A DNA stretch of 64,000 nt from VMGX01 sp041658885 (GCA_041658885.1 JBAZZJ010000002.1:1-64000), one strand, 5' to 3'; counted from the stretch's first letter, positions 6,454 through 13,749 are shown. The notes: generated from the sequence alone by a model not told the origin. Program-made: numbers and translations.

Positions 6454-7931
6454 AGATTGACATAGAAAATTTAGATATAAAATCTGCACACAAACATCTT
6501 ATTGACGGAGATTTTTCTTCGCAGGAACTTACTAAAGAATGTTTAAATGTTATAAAAGAAAAAAACAAAGAGATAAATGCCTATATTGAAGTTTTTGAAA
6601 AAACGGCACTAGAACAAGCAAAAGAAGCAGATAGAAAAATAAAAGAAAAAAACTACACGGAACTCACAGGAATTCCGTTGGCGATTAAAGATAATATTTT
6701 AATAAAAGGACAAAAGGTTTCTGCTGGTTCAAAAATTTTAGAAAATTATGTTGCAACTTATGATTCAACTGCAATAAAAAAACTCAAGGACGCGGGTGCA
6801 ATATTTTTGGGTAGAACGAATATGGATGAATTTGCAATGGGTGTATCAACCGAGACTTCAGTGTACGGAATTACAAAAAACCCATTAGACACGGAAAGAG
6901 TTCCTGGGGGTTCTTCCGGTGGTTCTGCATCGGCAGTTGCTATGAATAGCTGTTTGGGAGCCCTAGGGTCTGATACGGGGGGTTCTATACGTCAACCGTC
7001 ATCTTTCTGTGGTACTGTCGGTCTAAAACCCACCTACGGTTCTGTTTCTAGAAGTGGTCTGATTGCCCTTGGCTCATCTCTTGATGTCATTGGTCCAATT
7101 GGTAAAAGTGTGAGTGATGTTGAAATTATCTTTAATGTAATAAAAGGAAAAGATGAATTAGATTCAACAACGACAGAAAATAAGGAAATTCACCCCGTTA
7201 AATCCCGCGAAGCGGGAATTTCACCAAAGGTGAAATTATTTAACAGGGCAAGAGTTATTGGAGTGCCAAATTTTGTAAATGAAATAGACGGACTAGATAA
7301 TTTTACAAAAAATAATTTTAATGAATCTGTTAAAAAATTAGAAGAATTAGGATATAAAATTAAAGGAATAAACTTACCAAATATAAAGTATGCAGTTCCG
7401 GCGTATTACATAATTCTTCCGGCTGAAGCGTCTGCAAATCTTGCTAGATTTGATGGGGTTAGGTATGGATTACACAAAGATGGAGAAAACGGAATTGATG
7501 ATTATTTTAAAACTCGTGGAGCGGGGTTCGGGAGAGAAGTTCGTAGAAGAATTATTTTAGGGACGTATGTTTTATCTGCTGGATATTACGACGCTTATTA
7601 CAACAAGGCCCAAGCCGTTAGGGAGTTTATAAAAAAAGATTTTGAGGAAGCATTTAAAGAAGTTGGGGCAATAATTACCCCGACGACAACAGGACCAGCT
7701 TTTAAAATAGGAGAAAAAATAAATGATCCTATAAAAATGTACTTGGAAGATATTTTTACAGGACCAGCAAACCACACAGGATTACCAGCGATTTCAATTC
7801 CTTCAAATAGGAAGTCAGATGGAAGTTTTGATGGAGGGCTCCCGCTCGGATTACAAATAATTGCTCCGCAGATGTGTGAAGATGTTTTATTTGAAATAAG
7901 TAAGAAGTTCCTTAACGAAACAGAAAATTAA
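6450..7931 (+). CDS. gatA: Asp/Glu-tRNA amidotransferase subunit A
   Basis: GatA is the glutaminase/amidase subunit that releases ammonia for transamidation of mischarged tRNA. The amidase-signature triad is intact: Lys80 in LAIKDN, cis-Ser155 in PGGSSGGSA, and Ser179 in DTGGSIRQP. The 493-aa length is near normal. Residues about 247-267 (IHPVKSREAGISPKVKLF and the residues after it) are an in-frame palindromic insertion in a loop between conserved blocks. It is coupled to gatC by a 4-base overlap. The presence of gatCAB suggests that at least one of GlnRS or AsnRS is missing in this organism. Confidence 0.96.
   Translation: MKIDIENLDIKSAHKHLIDGDFSSQELTKECLNVIKEKNKEINAYIEVFEKTALEQAKEADRKIKEKNYTELTGIPLAIKDNILIKGQKVSAGSKILENYVATYDSTAIKKLKDAGAIFLGRTNMDEFAMGVSTETSVYGITKNPLDTERVPGGSSGGSASAVAMNSCLGALGSDTGGSIRQPSSFCGTVGLKPTYGSVSRSGLIALGSSLDVIGPIGKSVSDVEIIFNVIKGKDELDSTTTENKEIHPVKSREAGISPKVKLFNRARVIGVPNFVNEIDGLDNFTKNNFNESVKKLEELGYKIKGINLPNIKYAVPAYYIILPAEASANLARFDGVRYGLHKDGENGIDDYFKTRGAGFGREVRRRIILGTYVLSAGYYDAYYNKAQAVREFIKKDFEEAFKEVGAIITPTTTGPAFKIGEKINDPIKMYLEDIFTGPANHTGLPAISIPSNRKSDGSFDGGLPLGLQIIAPQMCEDVLFEISKKFLNETEN
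7191..7251. repeat. palindromic element in frame inside gatA
   Basis: The left end CACCCCGTTAAATCCC is mirrored by TTATTTAACAGGGCAAG, with inner hairpins CCCGCGAAGCGGG and TTTCACCAAAGGTGAAA. Ends and layout match the ligA insert, and the peptides both begin with EIHPVKS. Confidence 0.85.
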
Positions 7932-7954
7932 AACTATAATATAAGTATAAGTTT

Positions 7955-7984
7955 TTGTTTCATTGTTTCATTGTTTCATTGCTT
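7955..7984. repeat. TTGTTTCAT tandem repeat
   Basis: Three copies of a 9-base unit (TTTCATTGT) lie directly upstream of the next gene. They supply a false N-terminal extension to it. Confidence 0.6.
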
Positions 7985-8003
7985 TATTGTTTTTTTGATT
8001 ATC

Positions 8004-8582
8004 ATGCAATCCATTGATTTTTTAAATATAGAATATATTTTCAGGGTTATTTATTTTTTATTATTTGATCCGGAACAATACAAAATTGTATACCAGTACA
8101 TTTTAGGTATTTGGGATGTGTATAGAGTAATTGCTTCTATCTTAACTTTATTTCTTTTTGGCGGAATTATTTATTGTATTGTTAGAATAGACCAGATAAG
8201 AAAAGAAGAAAAAACAAAACTTGATGAACTCACTGAAAAAGCACTCCTTGATGTTGAAGGTAATCCAACAAATCAAAGATGGGCGCAGATAATGAAACAC
8301 ATAGAATCTTTTAATGAAAACGATTGGAAACTCGCGATTTTGGAAGCAGATATAATTTTAGGGGAAATGCTCACAAAAATGGGGCACACGCAAGAGAATA
8401 TAGGAGAGAAATTAAAATCAGTTGAAAAAAGTGATTTCAATACAATAGACAAGGCGTGGGAAGCACACAAATTTAGAAACGACATAGCTCATGGCGGTTC
8501 AAGTTTTGTTATAACTCACAGAGAGGCTAAAAGAGTAATAGATTTATTTAAAGATGTGTTTAAGGAATTTGAATACCTTTAG
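8004..8582 (+). CDS. membrane-anchored HEPN-like protein
   Basis: The product is 192 aa from the Met at 8004. I prefer this start because the in-frame codons before it come from a TTGTTTCAT simple repeat. Two N-terminal membrane segments (residues about 8-25 and 38-62) precede a cytoplasmic, charged helical domain. That domain ends in HKFRNDIAHGG, an R-N-x3-H motif like the catalytic motif of HEPN ribonucleases and the nucleotidyltransferase-associated HEPN folds. The family is common in parcubacterial genomes as an uncharacterised protein. Nuclease activity is not established. It follows gatA, but with a 70-base gap and no obvious link. Confidence 0.6.
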   Translation: MQSIDFLNIEYIFRVIYFLLFDPEQYKIVYQYILGIWDVYRVIASILTLFLFGGIIYCIVRIDQIRKEEKTKLDELTEKALLDVEGNPTNQRWAQIMKHIESFNENDWKLAILEADIILGEMLTKMGHTQENIGEKLKSVEKSDFNTIDKAWEAHKFRNDIAHGGSSFVITHREAKRVIDLFKDVFKEFEYL

Positions 8583-8663
8583 ACGCAGATTTTCGCAGAT
8601 TACACGCAGATGGGCGCAGATAACAAAATGCGGACTTGACGTAAATAGAAAAAACAATAAAAC

Positions 8664-8699
8664 CTACACTTAATTTTGCTATCGCAGAATTAAGTGTAG
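8664..8699. repeat. hairpin with TATC core
   Basis: CTACACTTAATT and AATTAAGTGTAG pair around a core TTGCTATCGCAG. The core recurs in the hairpin at 13793 and, reversed as GATA, at 8845 and 9620, while the outer arms differ. Confidence 0.65.
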
Positions 8700-8727
8700 A
8701 GTTGAAAAAATAAAAAACAAGAAAGCA

Positions 8728-8763
8728 AAAATCACATATACGCCATGGCGTATATGTGATTTT
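8728..8763. repeat. perfect 36-bp palindrome
   Basis: The left half AAAATCACATATACGCCA, minus its first base, is matched exactly by the right half with no loop, centred on CCATGG. It could be a protein-binding site or the joined ends of a palindromic element. Confidence 0.7.
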
Positions 8764-8844
8764 GTTTTAAATAATTAAAACAAAATAGGCCCACTCTATT
8801 CTATTATCGCAAAGATATAGTGGCACTAAGAAATAAAAATAAAA

Positions 8845-8884
8845 ACCTCGTTATATTTCTGCGATAGCAGAAATACAACGAGGT
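8845..8884. repeat. hairpin with TGCGATAGCA core
   Basis: ACCTCGTT(A/G)TATTTCTGC pairs with GCAGAAATACAACGAGGT around GATA. A second almost identical copy lies at 9620, each time just beyond the terminator of a minus-strand gene. Confidence 0.65.
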
Positions 8885-8912
8885 TCTGTAAAATCTGAAA
8901 TTAATTAAAAAT

Positions 8913-8939
8913 AAAAACCCCGACTAATGTCGGGGTTTT
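8913..8939 (-). terminator. terminator of the first minus-strand membrane gene
   Basis: On the minus strand the stem CCCCGACATTAGTCGGGG is followed by a T-run. The related stems at 9687 and 10353 end the two neighbouring genes. Confidence 0.75.
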
Positions 8940-8948
8940 GACAACAAT

Positions 8949-9449
8949 TTAATGTAACGAATTTTCAAAAATTTTTATTGAAGACTCGATTGCCTCAATA
9001 CGAGAAGGGATGTCACCAAGATCTTTTTTTAAAGATATCAATTCTTTTTTCCATCTATTGTAAATTCTTATTTTTTCTATGAAAGAATTTAACATCCCCG
9101 GGTTTTTTGAGTCCAGAGTTTTCGAAAACAATATAGATATTTTCTCAGAGATTTTGTCTGTTATTAGTATTCCTCGAGAATTTAATTCCCCTCGAAATTT
9201 TCTTGCTTCCCAAATTGCAACTTTGTAATTTTTTTTGTTTGAGTAGTGTACTCCAACCAAGAAAATTATCATAAGGAAAATTCCAAAAGAAAATAAAATA
9301 TACCAATAAGGACTGGGAAAATATTCCATTATTATTAATGAGAACACCATTAATATAAAACCGAGTAATACAGTAATGAAAATAAAACCACCCATGTTTT
9401 TGTAAGCAACCAAACCCAAAAAACATAAGATATTTTTGAAGATTTTCAT
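8949..9449 (-). CDS. two-TM coiled-coil membrane protein, paralogue 1
   Basis: The product is 166 aa, starting at the ATG behind GGAGGAAAAA (end coordinate 9449). The TTG four codons upstream lies within that ribosome site and is unlikely to be used. Two membrane helices (residues about 18-42 and 47-68) are followed by NYKVAIWEARKFRGEL and a charged, probably coiled-coil tail. No family is recognised. The gene at 9734 has the same architecture and a matching NYKIAIFKA block, so the two are paralogues. It has its own consensus promoter and terminator. Confidence 0.65.
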   Translation of the reverse strand: MKIFKNILCFLGLVAYKNMGGFIFITVLLGFILMVFSLIIMEYFPSPYWYILFSFGIFLMIIFLVGVHYSNKKNYKVAIWEARKFRGELNSRGILITDKISEKISILFSKTLDSKNPGMLNSFIEKIRIYNRWKKELISLKKDLGDIPSRIEAIESSIKIFENSLH

Positions 9450-9505
9450 TTTTTCCTCCAAGGAAAGTTTTTATTGTTTATGTTATTGAACTAATTTTCT
9501 TATGT

Positions 9506-9534
9506 ATTATATATCTATTAAATAATTTTGTCAA
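9506..9534 (-). promoter_or_regulatory. sigma-70 type promoter for the 8949-9449 gene
   Basis: On the minus strand TTGACA and TATAAT are separated by 17 bases. They are followed by a leader with GAAAATTAGTTCAATAA that is shared with three other genes. Confidence 0.85.
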
Positions 9535-9619
9535 GCTTTGAATTTCGTCTTTGTTTTAAGCTTGATTTTTTGTTTAGTGTAGTTAAAAATGATTGAATAG
9601 TTAAATAGTTGAAACATAA

Positions 9620-9659
9620 ACCTCGTTGTATTTCTGCGATAGCAGAAATACAACGAGGT
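9620..9659. repeat. second hairpin with TGCGATAGCA core
   Basis: It has the same arms as the hairpin at 8845 (ACCTCGTTGTATTTCTGC) and the same GATA loop, here perfectly paired over 18 bp. Confidence 0.65.
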
Positions 9660-9686
9660 GCGGTAAAACTTAAAACTATATAAAAA

Positions 9687-9714
9687 TAAAAACCCCGACG
9701 AATGTCAGGGTTTT
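9687..9714 (-). terminator. terminator of the second minus-strand membrane gene
   Basis: On the minus strand the stem CCCTGACATTCGTCGGGG leads into TTTTTATTTTTA. Confidence 0.7.
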
Positions 9715-9733
9715 ATGAAGGACGGAAAGATTA

Positions 9734-10249
9734 TTAAAGACCTATCGCAAGATCAATTATTTCGCCCTGAATTCTTTTTATCTCTGATGGGATAATCTTG
9801 AGCATTTCTTCCTTTTCTTTTTTTTCATTTTTTAATCTTTTCAATTTTTGAATACGTTGAATCAAATCGTTCAGCTTTTCTGGCTTCCTTGTTCTTTCTG
9901 TTTCTTCAATTAGGACAGAGATTTTTGGAAAAACAGTGGAATTTAGTTCCTTATCTTCTCTGTAGATTAGTTTTTGATATTCAATCGCTTTAAAAATTGC
10001 AATTTTGTAATTATTTTTCTCATTTCTTCTTGCGGTTAAGAACAAGAAAATGCAAAAAAATATTATGAACGTGAATATAATAATCAAATAATATTTCTTT
10101 ATACCGAATATTTCTGTAGACGTTCCAATTAGAAACAATGAGTCAAAAAATGCTAGAAAAAAAAGACAGAGGGCTATTATGGTAAAAGATAATGGACACT
10201 CATACATCCAAAAGCCAAGATTTACGCGAAGAATTTTTAACCAATTCAT
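9734..10249 (-). CDS. two-TM coiled-coil membrane protein, paralogue 2
   Basis: The product is 171 aa. It starts at an ATG preceded by TTAGGAGGAAAAA, a strong ribosome site. Two hydrophobic segments (residues about 20-45 and 52-73) precede NNYKIAIFKAIEYQKL and a long charged stretch rich in Lys and Glu that should form a coiled coil. It is a paralogue of the gene at 8949, with the same topology and an almost identical promoter and leader, but low identity. Function is unknown. An insertion or duplication of the whole transcription unit is the simplest origin. Confidence 0.65.
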   Translation of the reverse strand: MNWLKILRVNLGFWMYECPLSFTIIALCLFFLAFFDSLFLIGTSTEIFGIKKYYLIIIFTFIIFFCIFLFLTARRNEKNNYKIAIFKAIEYQKLIYREDKELNSTVFPKISVLIEETERTRKPEKLNDLIQRIQKLKRLKNEKKEKEEMLKIIPSEIKRIQGEIIDLAIGL

Positions 10250-10306
10250 TTTTTCCTCCTAAGGAAAGTTTTTATTGTTTATGTTATTGAACTAATTTTC
10301 TTATGT

Positions 10307-10335
10307 ATTATATATCTATTAAATAATTTTGTCAA
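10307..10335 (-). promoter_or_regulatory. sigma-70 type promoter for the 9734-10249 gene
   Basis: TTGACA, a 17-base spacer and TATAAT on the minus strand. The promoter and about 60 bases of leader are nearly identical to those of the neighbouring gene at 8949. Confidence 0.85.
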
Positions 10336-10352
10336 ATCTTAAATTACAAAAT

Positions 10353-10379
10353 AAAAACCCCGATATTATCGGGGTTTAA
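10353..10379 (-). terminator. terminator of the third minus-strand gene
   Basis: Stem CCCCGATAATATCGGGG on the minus strand with a following T-run. Confidence 0.7.
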
Positions 10380-10398
10380 AAACCGTTAGGCTATTTTT

Positions 10399-10812
10399 TT
10401 AGTTTTCAACTCTTTGGTATTTTATTACTCTATCCTCTGGAATTCTATGGCTTTCCAAATCTTTTTGGGATGGAGTTACATTTTCCCAATCATCTTTTTT
10501 AGAGTTCCAACGAACCCAAATCTGTGGGTCGTTTCCGGGTATATTGACATTATTTGGGCAACTGTGTTTGCGAAGAAAGAGACCATCTCTTTTTTCGTTT
10601 TTTAAAACTTCTTCCCAAAGATTTTGTACTGCTGATTCTGGGGTGTACCCATTTCCACAAAAAGAGGAAGAACCGCCAGATTTACCAGAACATGTAACAT
10701 TGTCCATTGACGCATACCAACGAGAATCACTGAAAACAGAAAAGCCATCCCTCATATTAATACTTGCTGTACTTAGTCTGTTCAGTCTTTCCATTATTTC
10801 TTCATAGTGCAT
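10399..10812 (-). CDS. small soluble protein of unknown function
   Basis: The product is 137 aa with no membrane segment, and no family is recognised. It starts at an ATG behind TTAGGAGGAAAAA. It is rich in polar and aromatic residues, with three cysteines in CSGKSGG, FCGNG and HSCPNN, and a tryptophan-rich stretch QIWVRWNSKKDDWENV. The layout FSDSRWYASMD ... YTPESAVQNLWEEV hints at a small globular domain. It shares promoter and leader type with the two membrane genes next to it, so the three are probably expressed under the same conditions, though from separate promoters. Confidence 0.6.
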   Translation of the reverse strand: MHYEEIMERLNRLSTASINMRDGFSVFSDSRWYASMDNVTCSGKSGGSSSFCGNGYTPESAVQNLWEEVLKNEKRDGLFLRKHSCPNNVNIPGNDPQIWVRWNSKKDDWENVTPSQKDLESHRIPEDRVIKYQRVEN

Positions 10813-10862
10813 TTTTTCCTCCTAAGGAAATTAAATTATTATTGAACTACTTTTCACTATAT

Positions 10863-10891
10863 ATTATATACCTACTTAATAATTTTGTCAA
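10863..10891 (-). promoter_or_regulatory. sigma-70 type promoter for the 10399-10812 gene
   Basis: TTGACA, 17 bases and TATAAT on the minus strand, with the GTTCAATAA leader motif after it. Confidence 0.8.
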
Positions 10892-10914
10892 CCCTTTTTA
10901 TCCTTATTTTCCTT

Positions 10915-11028
10915 GCCCCGTTAGAAGTTTAATACTAGAATCTTTTTGATTGAAACAAGAAGCCGTTAGGCGAATTCTCTCTCGAATACTGTTAAAGTAC
11001 TTATTCTTGGTGAACTTTTAATGGGGTT
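10915..11028. repeat. palindromic element, CCCCGTTAGAAGTT type, upstream of 16S
   Basis: The left end TTGCCCCGTTAGAAGTTTAA is mirrored by GAACTTTTAATGGGGTTGC, with the inner block GCCGTTAGGCGAATTC. Its right end provides the TTGCTT -35 box of the putative 16S promoter. Confidence 0.7.
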
Positions 11029-11054
11029 GCTTTTTTGGAATGATTGTATATAAT
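11027..11054 (+). promoter_or_regulatory. putative 16S rRNA promoter
   Basis: TTGCTT and TATAAT are 16 bases apart, about 210 bases before the 16S gene. No better candidate lies between them and the gene. Confidence 0.55.
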
Positions 11055-11166
11055 TATGAGCCTGTATAGAAATGAATGACGAAATCTGCATGACCGAACT
11101 TTGAAAAAATAATATAGAAACCTATCTATTTTTTTGGAAAATATTTTTTAGTGCAAAAGGAGAGGA

Positions 11167-11235
11167 AACCCCAGTGAAATATTTTGCCTTTGGCAAAATA
11201 AAAATTCTTTCAGAATTTTTATTTCATAGGGCAAG
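11167..11235. repeat. palindromic element in the 16S leader, CCCCAGTGAAAT type
   Basis: The left end CCCCAGTGAAAT is mirrored by ATTTCATAGGGCAAG. Two perfect inner hairpins (ATTTTGCC/GGCAAAAT and AAAATTCT/AGAATTTT) fill the middle. Confidence 0.7.
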
Positions 11236-11426
11236 TTACCAATTCTTTTGTTTCGTTCAACTTTTTAAGTTAGAGTTTGATTCTAGCTCAGGATGAACGC
11301 TGGCGATGTGGATTAGGCATGCAAGTCGAGTGGGTTTAGACCCACGGCAAACGAGGTAGTAACACGTAGGAACAACCCCCAGAGTCAGGGATAATCCGTC
11401 GAAAGGCGGAATAATACCTGATAGTT

Positions 11427-11728
11427 CCAGCACTTAATTTTGTTTATAATGGAGTAATGTTTTATGTCTATATTATAAAAAGCAAAAAGACACAAGAACT
11501 TTATATTGGTTTTACTAATGACCTAGACAAGAGACTATTGTCTCACAACAATTTCAAGAACATTGCTACCAAGCATGGTGTTCCATGGGAATTTGTATAT
11601 GTCGAAGGTTATAAAAATGAAAGTGATGCAAGATCACGAGAAGTAAAACTAAAACACCATGGTAATAGTAAGAGATTTGTAAAAGAAAGAATGAGAAATA
11701 GTCTCTTGTAAACAAAATTAAGTGCTGG
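11427..11728 (+). mobile_element. GIY-YIG-bearing palindromic element in 16S helix 10
   Basis: The ends CCAGCACTTAATTTTGTTTA (11427-11446) and its exact reverse complement (11709-11728) form a perfect 20-bp inverted repeat. They enclose one GIY-YIG gene and nothing else. The element replaces the tip of a variable 16S helix, so the paired ends would simply lengthen that helix in the RNA. Nuclease-less relatives with CCAGCACT-type ends lie at 17178 and 50556. Whether the insert is removed from the rRNA is unknown. Confidence 0.8.
11457..11711 (+). CDS. GIY-YIG endonuclease encoded within 16S rRNA
   Basis: This single-domain GIY-YIG nuclease is 84 aa. The motifs FYVYIIKS, YIGFT, Arg in DKRLLSH and Glu in RSREVKLK are in order. 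It is distantly similar to the nuclease at 5915. An AATGGAG ribosome site lies in front of the ATG, and the stop codon is the first triplet of the right inverted repeat. Being transcribed as part of the rRNA precursor, it needs no own promoter. It could act as a homing nuclease for uninterrupted 16S genes, or on the palindrome ends themselves. Translation from the rRNA transcript is assumed. Confidence 0.85.
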   Translation: MFYVYIIKSKKTQELYIGFTNDLDKRLLSHNNFKNIATKHGVPWEFVYVEGYKNESDARSREVKLKHHGNSKRFVKERMRNSLL

Positions 11729-12645
11729 ATAAAGATTTATCGCTTTGGGATTGGCCTGCGGGATATCAGCTAGTTGGTAAGGTAATGGCTTACCAAGGCT
11801 ATGACGTCTAGGAGAGGTGAGAGCCTGACCTCCACCGGTGGAACTGCGACACGGTCCATACACCTACGGGTGGCAGCAGTCGAGAATCTTCCGCAATGGG
11901 CGAAAGCCTGACGGAGCGACATCGCGTGATTGATGAAGTCCTTCGGGACGTAAAGATCTTTTATGAGGGAGGAAATTATTGACGTTACCTCATGAATAAG
12001 GGGCTCCTAACTCTGTGCCAGCAGGAGCGGTAATACAGAGGCCCCAAGCGTTATCCGGAATCACTGGGCGTAAAGGGTGTGTAGGTGGTTGTATTAGTCT
12101 TTTGTCAAAATATTCGGCTTAACCGAAGAAGTGCAAAAGAAACGGTACGACTAGAGGATGTGAGAGGTTTGTGGAACTCATAGTGTAGGGGTGAAATCCG
12201 TTGATATTATGGGGAACACCAAAAGCGAAGGCAACAAACTGGCACATTTCCTGACACTGAAACACGAAAGCGTGGGTATCGAAAGGGATTAGATACCCCT
12301 GTAGTCCACGCTGTAAACGTTGTTCTCTGGCTTTTCGGAGTATCGACCCTCTGGGAGGCGAAGCTAACGCGTTAAGAGAACCGCCTGGGTAGTACGATCG
12401 CAAGGTTAAAACTCAAAGAAATAGACGGGGGCTCGCACAAGTGGTGGATTATGTGGTTTAATTCGATACTAACCGAAGAACCTCACCAAGGCTTGAAACC
12501 TATTTTACGTTTTTCTAGAAACAGAAAAGCTAAACGAATAGGCAGGTGATGCATGGCCGTCGTCAGTTCGTGGCTTGAGCTGTTCCCTTAAGTGGGGTAA
12601 CGAACGCAACCCTTATTGTCTGTTATAAATTTCAGACGAGACTGC

Positions 12646-12724
12646 CTCTCCCTAAGTGAATTTTTGAAGTTTGGCTTCCTCTTGAGAAGCCGAACTTCTT
12701 ATTTAAAAATTCTTTTAGGGAGAG
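12646..12724 (+). other. extended helix 39 in 16S rRNA
   Basis: CTCTCCCTAA and TTAGGGAGAG close a long imperfect hairpin with inner pairs AATTTTT/AAAAATT and GGCTTC/GAAGCC. In E. coli this helix tip is only a few bases. The extension probably stays in the mature rRNA. Confidence 0.7.
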
Positions 12725-12948
12725 GAGGAAGGGGGGGATGACGCCAGGTCAGCATGTCCCTCTGATGCCTTGGGCTACACACGTAATACAATGGCTGATA
12801 CAGTAGGTCGCGACGGAGCAATCCTGAGCCAATCCCTAAAATCAGCCTCAGTTCAGATTGGGGTCTGAAACTCGACCCCATGAAGTTGGAATCACTAGTA
12901 ATCACAGGTCAGCAAACTGTGGTGAATACGTTCTCGAGCCTTGTACTC

Positions 12949-13408
12949 AAAATGAAATGCGCTTGGCAGTTTGTCAAGTCTAGGATGTTAAAATCATCCC
13001 ATCTATTTTGTAGATGTAGTGAACGGATAGGTCCCCTGCCGTGAGGCGAGGACTGAAGGATCCTAGTAGCAAAAGACAGCCAATCTAAAAAAGGCGATAT
13101 GACCTATACGGTGAGTTATAGGGAAATATCATTTAAAAAAGCCTGATTAGGATGTCCGGAATAGAATGACAAATGACCCAAGGAGATCTCATGTGCTAGT
13201 GGAAAGTTATACACATGAGAAGTCAGCTGCGTCGTAGTACTTCGACCAAAATCGGAGGAAGGACAAAACCAAGATTAATTTAAAGAAAAATTTTGTATTT
13301 TTACATTGTAATTTTACACTTTGATTTTTATTTATATTAATGTTGGGCTCGCGTAGTGCGGGAAAACCGCTCGCTACGTGGGGATGCGAAACGTTCCAGA
13401 AATCGCAA
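12949..13408 (+). other. intron-like insertion in 16S near E. coli position 1398
   Basis: The exon text GGGCCTTGTAC-ACACCGCCCG is split between TTGTACTC (to 12948) and TCCGCCCG (from 13409). The 460-nt insert has no ORF and many hairpins, for example CTTGGCA/TGTCAAG, GGATG/CATCC, CATCTA/TAGATG and CTCATGTG/CACATGAG. It ends with a GAAA-capped stem, a short TGCGA/TCGCA stem and AAT. The last part recalls group II domains 5-6, but the 5' end lacks GTGYG, so the intron class is unresolved. Boundaries are good to about 3 bases. Splicing is inferred. Confidence 0.65.
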
Positions 13409-13669
13409 TCCGCCCGTCAACTCAAGGGAGCCGGGGGTACCCGAAACTCGTCTTTGACGAACTAAGGTAAATTCGGTGACAGGGAGTAAGTCGTAACAAG
13501 GTACGGCTACCGGAAGGTGGTCGTGGATTATTTTAAAATAAATTTTCTTGTTCCACTCAAGGGAATAAGATTGAAAAGGTTGATCAAACTATGCCAAAAG
13601 CTAAGTTAGAGATAAAAATGTCATATCTTAAAAATACATTCGCTTTTTGTCGGATGCGCGAAACTGACA

Positions 13670-13686
13670 GTTGAACGAAACAAAAG
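13670..13686 (+). other. right half of the 17-bp 16S processing stem
   Basis: GTTGAACGAAACAAAAG is the exact reverse complement of 11245-11261, just before the 16S start. It is the expected RNase III type precursor stem and sets the outer limits of the pre-16S. Confidence 0.8.
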
Positions 13687-13749
13687 AGAGGGTAATTAAC
13701 AAATTTTCAGCCAAAGGCTGATCCGCCTTGGGCGGAAAAACAGAAAATT

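Larger units (their letters stand above)
8583..8948. other. gene-free stretch packed with palindromes
   Basis: No gene is visible. The stretch holds four ACGCAGAT-like motifs (8582-8622), a hairpin at 8664, a perfect palindrome at 8728, a weaker hairpin near 8792, a long hairpin at 8845 and a terminator at 8913. Confidence 0.6.
11265..13538 (+). rRNA. rrs: 16S rRNA with insertions
   Basis: Recognisable landmarks run in order from AGAGTTTGAT (11272) to GTAACAAGGTA (13492) and helix 45 with its GGAA loop. The mature core is about 1,450 nt. The rest is a GIY-YIG element in helix 10 (11427-11728), an extended helix 39 (12646-12724) and an intron-like segment near E. coli 1398 (12949-13408). The 530 loop reads GCAGGAGCGG instead of GCAGCCGCGG, with a matching change at 12005-12007. 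After helix 45 the sequence is GGATTATTTTAAAA, so the CCTCC anti-Shine-Dalgarno is missing. No 23S or 5S follows. A 17-bp inverted repeat (11245-11261 and 13670-13686) encloses the gene. Confidence 0.96.

Noticed and set aside
11609..12905. Minus-strand open frames within the 16S gene
   Set aside because: They lie across conserved rRNA helices and have no coding character. Only the plus-strand GIY-YIG frame is believable.
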